A stretch of 64,000 nucleotides of DNA from Blastomyces gilchristii SLH14081 (Eukaryota; Ascomycota; Eurotiomycetes; Onygenales; Ajellomycetaceae). Position 1 is the stretch's first letter, and each line of letters starts with the position of its first letter. Both the position numbers and the translations under genes were made by a program. The stretch lies in the NCBI RefSeq assembly GCF_000003855.2, contig NW_003101650.1, forward strand, positions 195,054-259,053. Direction: 5' to 3'. This document shows positions 50,119 through 60,858 of this stretch, in pieces. The notes below the pieces were generated by a model. It ran no database searches. It had not been told where the DNA came from and was given only the letters and a program-made list of their open reading frames with translations.

Positions 50119-51350
50119 ATGCAAAAGTGCATTGGTCGAATTACAGAACATTGAAGCAAACGAATGTAGTATATCTATAGCCGTTATTTCCTTGCACATT
50201 AGAGCTAAATGCGAAAATTATGCATATTTTTGATCCAAGCTCACCTGTCAATGCGACTTGCAAATTGACATGTGATTTCGTTCATAAATTATATTTACGC
50301 GACGCACCAATGTTTCACGCCAAACAAACATGCCATACTCACCAATCCCAAAAACAAGTGGTAAGTGTATCCAAATATCCCATTTTCCCATTTTCTCAGA
50401 CCCCGCACACATTTTCCTAGTGATAAATGCAATACTCTCCCGCTCCTGGCGAATGATTAAATCTTTTTAACCCCAATTCTTCCATGAAGATCAACTAAAT
50501 AGCAACAACAACACTCTAATTTTTTAATGACGCCTCACTTCTTTAACGCATTGTTCCTTCGCATTCTTCATATTTTTTTAAAGTCTAGAAGCTAATTCAG
50601 ACCAGGTTGCCATTCTACACGCTCAAGGTATAGAATTTTTCCGCCCTCCCTGGCTGACTCTGGCCCGATCTTTCGTAGAATTCTGCTTCCCCGCCGAGCA
50701 AACGAAGCACGTAGTCGAAGGCCAATTTCTTGATCTCCGCCTGGCCGTTAACCTATGTCAGGAAAGGGATAAGAATTCGTATAATATAATCCATAAAATG
50801 GGTTTCCCACCTTCTGCACGCATTTTTATTGTTGCTTTTCTAGTCATTCTTGTGACTCGTCTTATGTGAATTCAATGTCAAGCCAACCCTTATTTCCAAC
50901 TGAGTTTGGAGGATCATCTATTACGAAATGAATACAGCCCAAATTGCTGCCACATACATACCTTTGTTCCCTACATATGTGACTTACTGTAACTGGAGGG
51001 TCCGAATCTCATCGTTTCATATAGCAAGTTATTTATATCTGTGGCGTTCTGGTATCCGTTTCCAGTATAATGCGAGGGAACGTATTCAGGAAGAAAGCGG
51101 TAAATGCGGAGGGGTCATCACAATCGGGCACGGGACGATGCTAGGAACATGAACAACAATATATCAATAGTCAAATTTGCATCAGGTTATATCACTGGCA
51201 TATAAATACAAGCGCGGCAATATCCGTCTCCCTATCCTCCCGCTACGTACAGTACAACCAATCGATTCCCCTATCCCCCACATTGCTTGGAGTAAACAAC
51301 ATAAACAACATATCCCAAAATGTGTTCATCTACTGTCCCCATTTCCAAGT
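50119..51350. other. Convergent spacer between RPP0 and VPS53, with one possible exon
   Basis: It contains the 3' ends of both genes. Most of it is AT-rich with no coding look. Bases 50615-50752 on the minus strand are an exception and are listed separately. Confidence 0.5.
50615..50752 (-). CDS. Possible terminal exon of a small unrecognised gene
   Basis: A 46-codon open segment follows a plausible acceptor (TGACATAG at 50753-50760) and ends in TAG at 50615. It has ordinary fungal codon use and reads QAEIKKLAFDYVLRLLGGE in its first half. A possible donor (GTATGTATGTGG, near 50958-50969) lies about 210 bases upstream, but no upstream exon with a start could be joined in frame with confidence. 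I do not recognise the protein; it may be chance. Confidence 0.28.
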   Translation of the reverse strand, partial: VNGQAEIKKLAFDYVLRLLGGEAEFYERSGQSQPGRAEKFYTLSV

Positions 51351-54104
51351 CTACTTTCCCCCACCTTCATCCCCACTCTTCCCAAACCGTCCACCTAGTC
51401 CACCCAAATCCCTCCGAAAGAACTTTCCAATATTTTTGAGATTCTCATTCAGGTTCGTTGACCCCAGTCCGGTACCTTCTATACCGTCCCCTCGATGCCC
51501 TAAGCTTGCCCCTAAACCGACCACCGGAGTCCCCGTCCCTGGTGGGGAGGTCGCTGTGGGAATACCGGAGCCGCCAACGGCAGAGCCACCCACAAGAGGA
51601 GTCCCCAGCCTATCTACACCATCTCTGGCTGCGGATATGAGAGCAGAGCCGAGGCTTGAAGCATCGAATCGGCCTGGAAGAGCGCCTGTTGCTAGTGAGG
51701 TGCCGCCAGCTCCACCTAGGTTGCTCAAACCCAGGCCTTGGGATACAGAGGAGGAGGGGGCGGTGGACGACGGCGCCGGGGGCTGAAACTGTGTGAAGAG
51801 CGGATTGTTTTGTTGTAGGTTGGATGCGTGGCGGTCGGACGATTTGTGGATTTGAAACAGTTCCACGAGTTGGTTTTGTTCCTGTTTATTTCGGATTCCT
51901 TTGACTTCGAGGATTCTCCTGAAGTTTGTGTCGCTTCGGTCAGCGATGTGAATGAGATAAGCCTGTACCAGGGCTTCCGGCGGGGTGGCTCGGACTTGGA
52001 GAGTCTTGAGGAGAGGGTCGACTTTTTGGAAGGATGTGTTGAGTCGCTTGGTGAATCCGGCTGGTGGGGGCGAGAGAAGATTGGCGATTCCGCTTTTTAT
52101 TGTGTAAGCGTCAAGGAGCATCTGTGAGATTTGTTAGCTGCGGGAAAGTTCGATTGTCTGATTTGATTAAGGAGGAGCCGCTCTTACTTGCTCAGCACCA
52201 GTCTCTGATACGGGCTTGCACTGGAAGATATTAGCCATGTAGGTGCTTGAAAGGTGCTCCACGAAATTATCAGCAAATGCTCGCGCATACTGCTGCTTAT
52301 GCAGCATTTTTAGGATTTCCTCAGATTGTGACTTGGCACTGCTTAACAATACTGCAACAAAGGAGCTCTGGTCGCTGACGGTTTCTAACTTGTTCCAGGC
52401 TGTATTTCGCATCTCTTTCCACGATGGTTCCAATCCAACTTCGACTTTTCGCACCAGTCCGCGTACAGCTGAACTGGCAATGCCCATAAAAGCATCGGCT
52501 TGGCTCTGTAGGTCGACACTTTGCTTAAAGCGCTCGTCGATCCGTCCTTTAATTTTATCTTCGAGCTGGTTGCATGTGGAGTAGCAGTAATCGGCTGTGT
52601 TTAAGACAAGTATCAGGTCTTCTAAAGAGGGAGTTTTGGAAGGAGTCTGTCCACTTGCGCGTTCAGTGACGAAATACAAGAGCACTTGCTGGGCATATTG
52701 ATCCAAATATTTTGCAAATAGCTTCGACAGCTCTGATAAACTAGCACCGGTGGATAATTTCGCACACTGTGCGAGGGATTGTCGATAAAATGTGAAGAGT
52801 TCGGTAGAAGAAGGAATAACTAGGCGTGACGTAAACTCCTCATCTGGAGGTTTTATTGGTTGTTGTCGATATTTCGGTATCAGCGCAGATAGCTGTTTGT
52901 CCTGAGCTTCGATCCATACGCTAAGGTACGGTTCAAAAGCTTCAGATATCGACTGGCCAAATACAGGAGATTCACTCGATGTAAATGTGTCGGAAGACGC
53001 ACGAGATTGCGAGGTGAATCGCCTGTCAAGGGACTGTTCAAAATCGAGGGTCGTTTGCAGGCAAGAAAGGAGAAGGTTAACGTCCAACGTTTGCCCACTT
53101 CGAACTGATCGGGATAGGATCCCTTTAAAATCTTCCCGCGTCCCTTCACAGAACACATTTGCTAGGATTTCGCCGACTTTCCAGGAAGGAGGAAATATTG
53201 ACGCATGCTCTTCATCGTACGTTTTTAACATTCTTCTGAACCAAGAATACCTTCTCGAGATATTATCTAACGACCCTGCTTCCTCGTTCCCTCGAAACAC
53301 CTGGCGATATTCTCTCAGTTGCGTGTTGCAGTACCAGGTTATTAACCTTGATTTGGCCATATCCCCGAAGACTTCCATAACCAAACAGCCTTCGGTCAAT
53401 ACGCCCTTCCTTTGCGGGATCTCCCCCTTTGCAAATATAATCTCGAAATCTTCACACACTTGCTCGAGTAGCTCTCGCTGAATATCAGCCACATTACGGC
53501 TCAGTGTAGCAATCTGATCAATGGATCTATACGACTTGAAGTGGGCCATAAGCTGGATCACAGCAGCCAGTAGCTGCGCACAGTCGCGATATTGCCTTGA
53601 TTTGCTCAGCGCTTTCAATTGCTCGTACGCAATAGTGAGCATTTGCAGTCTCTTCAATGCCGTCATCGACAGAGTTAAGTTCTTCTTCGCATTATCCAGT
53701 TGTTTAATCTCCGCTGTCATCTCTGTGATGGCTTGTTCTGTCTTTAAAGCCCGCTCGCGGACGTCATCAATCTTCTTAAATAGTTCAGTCATGTCTGTTT
53801 TTGCTGTTTGTACTCGCTGCACGCTTTCTGCATTAGAAGCAGCTTGTCGTTCGACGAGCGAAGCGATATCACTGTCGAGCTCATCTTGGTACGTTTGGAG
53901 CGCTTCGGATGTTTTGTATACTGATGCGAGGGCGGAGGGGTGAGAGAAGATGGCATTAAGGTGGTCTATTGGATCGTAGTCGGCTACAAAAATCACTGTC
54001 AGCTCGGTATATGAGATTCAAAGAACTATTGCTAGCTTGCCTCCATCTAGTGGATCCGGATTGGACACGCCGTTCTCCGTCATGAGGACGGTGGTGGGTG
54101 ACAT
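51351..54104 (-). CDS. VPS53: GARP complex subunit Vps53, 876 residues, three exons
   Basis: Vps53 is part of the GARP tether (Vps51-54) that captures endosome-derived vesicles at the trans-Golgi. Exons in reading order: 54041-54104, 52188-53983 and 51351-52121. The first exon gives an N-terminus running into LDGADYDPIDHLNAIF, the conserved start of the Vps53_N domain. It requires a GC-AG intron (donor GCAAGC at 54040). Coiled-coil segments fill residues about 50-150. The conserved helical body continues to about residue 700 (SPPPAGFTKRLNTSF, then ILEVKGIRN). The last 130 residues are a Gly/Ser/Pro-rich, probably disordered tail. Without exon 1 the protein would lack an ATG near the conserved region, which supports the model. 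Confidence 0.92.
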
Positions 54105-54800
54105 CCCAATGAATTGGACGTCACACCCGGCCACATAATGCGGCTCACTCTGGTAACATGTGGTCTTATGCGAATACTCAATATATATGGTTCATAGGGA
54201 CCATCGATGTAGATTGGTTGTTCTGTGAGCTATACATAAAGTGTTTGCCTGTAGATTATTGGACACAGCCGTAGATACGCAGGTCGGCTGAACTATCACG
54301 TGACATATTTGGAGATCTCCTTTTCAAACTTATAAAAATGGGGGAAATATGATATGTTGCTTATATTACTACAATTTAAGTATGGGACTTCGAAATAGTT
54401 TATGTAGTCGCTTATCTAACTGATACATCTCAGATAATTGTACCTTGCTACCGTGGCAAGTTGGTCTTCCATTGGTCCTGCATCGAAACGAATTTCTATA
54501 TCTAACTGAACCTAACCCCTTTGAGTGCAGCAACAATACCGTTTCGTAGTGCCTTCAGATATAAACTTCAAAAGTAGCAAAACACAAACACCTGTAGCGC
54601 CCATTTGAGCTGGCTGCTTGTTCAGCAACAGCGCTCAGTCCAGCAGTTTCAATCTCTCTTGCCTTGGCCGCTTCCTCAGAATTACCTGATATGTTCCTTT
54701 TAGTGCTCCAGTAAATGACCGTCCCAAAATCAATAGGCGTTGCATGCTTTCTTCTATATCCCAACCCCTGCCAATAGTTCGCTATATGAATAGATTGTAA
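54105..54800 (-). promoter_or_regulatory. Spacer between MEX67 and VPS53
   Basis: Upstream region of VPS53 and 3' end of MEX67, AT-rich and without a convincing gene. A 69-codon open frame at 54555-54764 on the minus strand has no family resemblance that I can see. Confidence 0.4.
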
Positions 54801-57168
54801 TTATACTCCAGTCAAAAACGCATCCGGAGGGAGCTTTCCCTGATTCTGTCGAGTTTCCCGTGTTAGTGTCAAAGCAAATTATATGCGGGCATGCAATATG
54901 TGGATGCGACTCACCTTCAACTCTTCAAAGTTCTTCAACGCTGCTTCTATGTCCCAGTTGTTTCCAGACAAAGCCATCTCTGAATATGCTAATGTCATTT
55001 TCGTTCGGAAGCTGGTTTCCAGAATAGTTCGTTCCTTCTGGACCTGCTCTTCTGGCTTTCCAGGTACTGCTAATCCGAAACCATCTTTTGCCTCAGGATG
55101 AACTTGCTGGGTGGTGGGGATCGGGGTCGTGATAGGGCCTGGGATGGGAGCGGCGATCGGGGCCGGAATAGATGTCTGCGCAGCTTGTGGAATAGCTGCG
55201 TTCGTAGGAGGCTGTTCCGTCTCTGGAACAAATGCTTCGGACCCGCCAAATGCCCTCAAACAGAGCATGTCATTAACAACTCGTAAACCACCAACTCCAC
55301 CGCCTGGTCCAAGGACGAAAGTACGATCAAAACTCCGCATTTGTGTTTTGTTCATAGCTGGTTCCTCAAATTCTTCAAACTTTCCATGGACGGTTATAAG
55401 AAGACCGCCAACCCCTGTGGCGCTCTGGCTGGTGGGATCGGGAAGACCAGGGATGGGATGGCATTCTATTAGCCACTCTTTTGGGTCTGCAAGAATATCA
55501 GGATGTTTCGTTTTTGGCAACGAGTTCCATACTTCGCGAATTTTTTCGGTACCAACGAAGATGCGGGCCATTCGCGCAGGGAGATGGCTAACTCTCAGGA
55601 GATTTCTACTTTTTCTGATGTACGAATCCCATCCTGAAACGTTATTTCCTCGCAGGCCTCGTGGAGCCACGGGATTGACGCTTAGTGAAAAGGTCGATTT
55701 GGCGTCGTAGATCCCACTCACCAGGTCGTTTCGATCGTTGTCAAATCCAGTAAAAAATGCTTTTACGAAATTTTCACCAATTCGGGATTCATCTTGGAAA
55801 CTAGCAGGTTGGATCGGGATCGGAGTTTTCCGTTGAGCAGCTATTTCTTCCGTTGTTCGCACGGTAACATTATTTAGCGTTCTGAGTCTGGGATACCACT
55901 TGAGCATAGTTTCCTTGAAGTTTGGGTCAGCGCTGATTGGGTTTCCTGTAAGATCGAGAAATTCGAGATCTCTAAATTTCCACCTCCAAGCAAGTAGTGA
56001 TTGAATATCCTTAAATTGGTTGTTTGATAAATCGAGATGTTTAAGAGCTGGGAATGTTTGTGATAGCGTAGTAACAGAAGTAACATTCGGAAGTTTATTC
56101 TGAGCCAGGGTGACACTGTGGACAAGATCCCTTCGTTTATCGGGAGAGTCGAATGTAAGTTCGCATATTTTCATGAGAGCCGGAAAGAATTTAGACTCCG
56201 TAGCAGCAGTGTTGAACATGCCCATGTCGAGAAGGTCTTGATCGGTGCCAAGCTGTGAAAGGTTTAAGAGTTTCCCTGGCTCAGAGTATCTCTTCCTTAA
56301 AAACGCAGTCATTCTAGCCTTTGTATCGAGGGCGGCTTCCGATAGTGGTTTCTTTTGTGTGTGACTGACACTGGAGTCGCGGTATTCTTCAATAGTAAGT
56401 GGCTCGCCCGCAAAGCTCGAACCGTTGACCTTTAAAACCCATCCCACCTGCTCCGGGCGAACTGATATAATTAAAGCATCCCCTTCGACATGTGACTAGT
56501 TAACGTTAGCAAGGCTTAATAACCTTGATAAACTGAAGGAATCCAACGGTTGTACGACATATTTAGACAGTGTCTCAATCGTCGATCTGGGGCATTCGGC
56601 GCGAAAGGGTAAACAGCCCAGGGAGGATGTATCTGCGAATACGTCGGTGGCCGCTAGAATGTGGTGTTGCACATACCTTGGAAATTTTAAATCGTGAGTG
56701 GGCCGCAGTGCCTTGGTTTGGGGGGTGGGCTCTTCTCTCGAGGAACAAAATGAGGCTTTCAATACCACCGTCGGGATTCGAAGCCGCTTTGCTGCGTTTC
56801 CATCCCCGCACGCTGACTTGAACCAACCCTTTGCCCTGTGTCCGAGGGCGACCGTGTCCGATATTCACCTGGGAGGATGCATTGCTGAAGATAGCTTTTT
56901 CCAGTGCATCCAAAGTTTTTTCTTTGTCGCCTAGCCGTCTCGGCTCTCTCCTTTGACCCAAGCCCCCAGCTCCTGGAATAGCCCTGCCCCCAGAGTCACC
57001 ACGCCCGCGACTTCGTCCTCCGCGCCCTCTTCCAGACACAGCGCCATCCATGTCCAGGTCACCATCCCGATCTACGCGAGAAGGGGCCCCTCGTTTGCGA
57101 ATTCCTCCTCCCCGATCTGGCGTTCCGGTGCGGCTGCGGCCGCCTTTCGTAGCTTTTGAGCTATTCAT
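54801..57168 (-). CDS. MEX67: mRNA export factor Mex67 (NXF family), 705 residues, three exons
   Basis: Mex67 with Mtr2 carries mRNA through the nuclear pore. Exons in reading order: 56677-57168, 54915-56495 and 54801-54845 (2118 bases). Residues 1-100 are basic and Gly/Arg-rich with an RVDRDGDLDMD motif. An RNA-binding region follows with VSVRGWKRSKAASNPDGGIESL. Leucine-rich repeats lie at about 290-360 (LDLSNNQ, LDLTGNP). The NTF2-like domain that pairs with Mtr2 lies at about 400-580. A Pro/Ile-rich linker leads to the TAP-C/UBA-like domain at about 645-705, which binds FG nucleoporins. The last exon (15 codons, NQGKLPPDAFLTGV) completes TAP-C; reading through the intron would destroy it. 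It is divergent from ERV46. Confidence 0.95.
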
Positions 57169-57874
57169 TGTGCGGGGGACAGCTGAATTATCGGCCGTAG
57201 CATTCAGTGAGATGGAATGGTATCCGTATGGCGGGCAGGAGCGGGCAAAAGTAGGTTTTATACTCGCCCCTCAGAGGAGGCAGTCGGCATGAGGTTCAAA
57301 TAGTTGGGAGGAGTGGAGACGTTTGGCAAACAGGGCCAGCCGAAGGAGAATATAACGCGAGAATAAAATAAGTATTGGCTAACGGTAGAGGTATATGGGC
57401 TAAATACGGCGTTGTTAAGCTGGCAGGCAGCAAGCACGGGAGGGAAGAACGCAAAATATATGACCGGACAGCAAGATGGAAACAACTTTTGCCCCTGTCA
57501 AGGAGGCTCAAGTGCGGGTGTCGCTTATTGGGCACTACTAAACGCGATCACATGACGCGGCTACTTTTGGCCTATCTGGCATCAAGTTCTGGCCAATCAG
57601 CAGCTGCTTTCGTTCTCAAGGTTGGTTTGGGATTCGAGATTTCCGGGTCTCCTTTTTTACTCGATAACTTTCTTGTACTATTATTATGAAACAAATTGGT
57701 AGTCTCTAACCTGTACACTCTTGGCGCTGCCAAACCTCGTCGAATGATTCATTCGCTGAAGAAGCTAAACCTGCCAAGTTGAGGAGGTACTTGGGCAATT
57801 CCTCTTGTTAATAACGACTAGATCTCGCCTTCAGCTCCCCCTCGAGCACTCGCAATCGCGCAGTTTCCGATACA
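57169..57874. promoter_or_regulatory. Divergent promoter region MEX67/ERV46
   Basis: It holds no convincing gene. A CCAAT box (GGCCAATCAG, 57591-57600) faces ERV46. GATCACATGACGCGG lies near 57546. Short open frames here lack any family signal. Confidence 0.45.
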
Positions 57875-59326
57875 ATGCCTCCTAAGTCACGGTTTGCACG
57901 ACTAGACGCTTTCACAAAAACCGTCGAGGATGCGCGGATACGAACCAGATCTGGGGGGGTTGTCACAATAACTGCACTGATCATTATCTTCTTCCTCATA
58001 TGGGGTGAATGGTCGGAGTACAGACGTGTAGTGGTGTTGCCAGAGTTGGTTGTTGATAAGGGCAGAGGTATGTTGCCTCTTGCGAACTGAGGATATTGCG
58101 TGGGTGCAGAGCTAAGCCGTTCAATGTTATTTAGGGGAGAGAATGGAAATTCACTTAAACGTAACTTTCCCAAATCTACCTTGTGAGCTCCTCACACTGG
58201 ATGTCATGGATATTTCCGGCGAGTATCAGACAGAGGTTGTCCATGGTGTCAATAAATTGCGCCTCAGCCCGGCAGAGGAGGGAGGCCAGGTTCTCGATAT
58301 TACTGCTCTGCAATTGTGAGTTACATATCTTTAATGCTTCTTAGGTTATGTAAATCGACAATTTAAATGCTAATAAAAGGTACGGGACATAGACACTCTA
58401 AAACCGACAATGCAAAAGACCTAGACCCAAATTACTGTGGCTCATGCTACGGAGCCCCCGCGCCACCCAATGCACAAAAACCTGGGTGCTGTAATACCTG
58501 CGATGAGGTTAGAGAGGCATACGCAGCGAAGCGTTGGTCCTTCGGACGAGGAGAAAATGTCGAGCAATGCGAAAAGGAAGGATATAGCGCCAACCTAGAC
58601 GCCCAGAGAAAGGAAGGATGCCGTGTTGAAGGAGTGATCCGCGTTAACAAAGTTATCGGCAACTTCCACATTGCGCCTGGCCGCAGCTTCACAAATGGCA
58701 ACATGCACGCCCACGACCTGAACAATTACTACAACACTCCCATACCGCATAACGTGGGCCATAAAATCCACTACCTCCGCTTCGGGCCCCAGCTGCCCGA
58801 TGAGGTTTCCCGCCGCTGGAAATGGACTGACCATCACCATACCAACCCGCTTGATAACACTGAGCAACACACAACTAACCCCAGACTCAACTTTGCGTAC
58901 TTTGTAAAAGTCGTAGCTACCTCCTACCTGCCGCTGGGATGGGATGACGACTGGTCTAGTACAGTTCATTCTAAGGTGTCCAACAATGTGCCCTTGGGCA
59001 AACAAGGGGTCAGTTTGGGCTCAGGTGGAAGCATTGAAACGCACCAGTACTCCGTGACCTCGCACAAACGGTCTGTGGACGGGGGTAACGATGCTGAAGA
59101 GGGACACAAGGAGCGCCTACATTCGCAAGGCGGTATCCCGGGTGTTTTTGTCAACTATGATATTTCCCCCATGAAGGTGATCAATCGCGAGGCGCGAACG
59201 AAGACTTTTTCTGGCTTCCTGACCGGCGTGTGCGCGGTTATTGGAGGAACGCTGACTGTTGCCGCGGCTATTGACAGGGCGCTGTATGAGGGCTCTGTGC
59301 GGGTGAAGAAGCTACATAAGAGCTGA
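57875..59326 (+). CDS. ERV46: ER-Golgi vesicle protein Erv46, 435 residues, three exons
   Basis: Erv46 forms a complex with Erv41 in COPII vesicles and acts in ER-Golgi transport and retrieval of escaped ER proteins. Exons: 57875-58067, 58135-58315 and 58393-59326 (1308 bases). A short cytosolic N-terminus (FARLDAFTKTVEDARIRT) precedes a membrane segment at about residues 27-46. The lumenal domain follows, with the Cys-rich block CGSCYGA..GCCNTCDEV, then the ERGIC signature around CRVEGVIRVNKVIGNFHIAPG. A second membrane segment lies near residue 400. The cytosolic tail VKKLHKS has a dilysine-like pair. The third exon must start at 58393: the AG 13 bases earlier gives an immediate stop. The coding region is followed by a 30-base T run. 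Confidence 0.95.
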
Positions 59327-59335
59327 TCTAGTTGT

Positions 59336-59338
<3 letters not shown>

Positions 59339-59368
<30 letters not shown>
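59339..59368 (+). repeat. Homopolymer T(30)
   Basis: Thirty T in a row starting 13 bases after the ERV46 stop codon. Length is likely to vary between strains or sequencing runs. Confidence 0.9.
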
Positions 59369-60356
59369 CCTCGTCATTCTGCGGGTTCCGGATTCGGTTT
59401 GGTGTTTCTATTTCTTGATTTTCCTAGGTTTATTTAACCTATTTTGATCCTCGACATACTTTTACTTTTTTGCTTACTTCCGCAAAAAGGTCTAGGATCA
59501 TTTTCGACTTCAGTCGGATTGGGATGGCGGATATGATTGAGATGAAAAAGGGGGAAAGGAGAAGGGGCGCCGGGCGGTGCGGTGTGTATGTGTGTGTGAA
59601 TGTGTCGCGCGTCCTCCCCTTTTTACCTCTTCCACCCATCGAACCCAAACCAACCCAACAAAACTTTCATGATAGAGGAATCTCAAAATAAGTGACGTGT
59701 CAACAAATTCTACCCCCTTTTTCTCCATTTTTCTTTTTTTATTTTTTGTTCTCCAGCTTTTGTCACGAGATTTTATGTATGGCGTTTTGTTTCATCTTCC
59801 ATTTTTTGCTCCCCAATCCTTTCCATATATATTTTTCTCGGTGTTTGTTTCGAAACTGTACTCTACGTTATGCAGCGACGTGAAGCGAAATTTTTACTTA
59901 TTTAACTTTTTGTCTTACAGCTGACAAGTAAGAATAGAATACTTTATTTTATTTATTATTACTCCCTTAGATAGTTTCATTTTTTACCTCTCTTCAATAT
60001 TCATACGACACTCGTCAATGAACATGAGTCATATGACACTGTTTCAGTGGTCAGAGCATAGTTGCACAGACAACAAAGATCAAAAATGAGCTTCAGAGAA
60101 AGAGGGTGTAAATAAGAGTTCTAATACTTTTTTCATCAGGGGAAGAGATATTAAAAAGGAATTTTTTTAAAAACAAAGTGTGAAGATATGAAAGAGCATG
60201 GGTGGAACTGATATAGATATGTAAAAATACAGGTTTGTTGTGTGTTAGATTCACAGATTGAATATGGCAAGCATTATCTACCTATCTAGCATCCATGCAA
60301 AGTAAAACAAAGGCGGAATGGAAGTATGAGGAGGGCAAATGAAAAGGGCAAGCAAA

Positions 60357-60371
60357 AGAAAAAAAAAAAGA

Positions 60372-60402
<31 letters not shown>

Positions 60403-60403
60403 G
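60357..60403 (+). repeat. (A)n G purine microsatellite
   Basis: A runs of eight to eleven separated by single G, about four units, in the 3' flank of the Caf120-like gene. Confidence 0.85.
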
Positions 60404-60858
60404 CTGTGCAGGTTTGATGATGCTATATGAAAACAATGAAAAGAAAAGAAAAGTAATAGAAAGAGAACAAGGAGGGGGGAAAAAATCATGCAGCAAGAAA
60501 ATGACATAGCTCATCCCAAATACAAAAATGATAGCACATATTCTAATGATGGTTGATGCAATGATTGTATATAGAAAAACTGCTAGAAAAAGGATAACAG
60601 GCAACGGACGCAATGGACAGAATACAAGAATGATGTAAGAAGTATGGGAAGTATGGGAAAGCCGATAAGGAAAACGAAAGGGCGTCCGAGATCATTGAGG
60701 GACTCGAAAGAGGAATAACAGATAAAAAGATAAAATGTTTCAGCCGTCATTCCCGTAAGTCGACAAGAGATCTCATCGTATATACTATATATAATAGTTT
60801 CATAGATTACTTTTCTCTATTGCGTTTTTGTTTCCCGAGACTCATTTGGTTTAAACTG

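Larger units (their letters stand above)
59327..60858. other. Convergent spacer between ERV46 and the Caf120-like gene
   Basis: About 1.5 kb without a convincing gene. It holds a pure T run (59339-59368) just after the ERV46 stop, and a purine tract at 60357-60403 of about four units of (A)8-10 G. Frames open here are Phe-rich or Lys-rich artefacts of these tracts. It probably contains long 3' untranslated regions of both genes. Confidence 0.6.

Noticed and set aside
55111..55710. 199-codon plus-strand frame opposite MEX67
   Set aside because: Antisense shadow of the NTF2-like region; no family resemblance of its own.
60278..60613. 111-codon Phe-rich minus-strand frame with apparent membrane segments
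   Set aside because: The hydrophobic run comes from the A-rich microsatellite read on the other strand.
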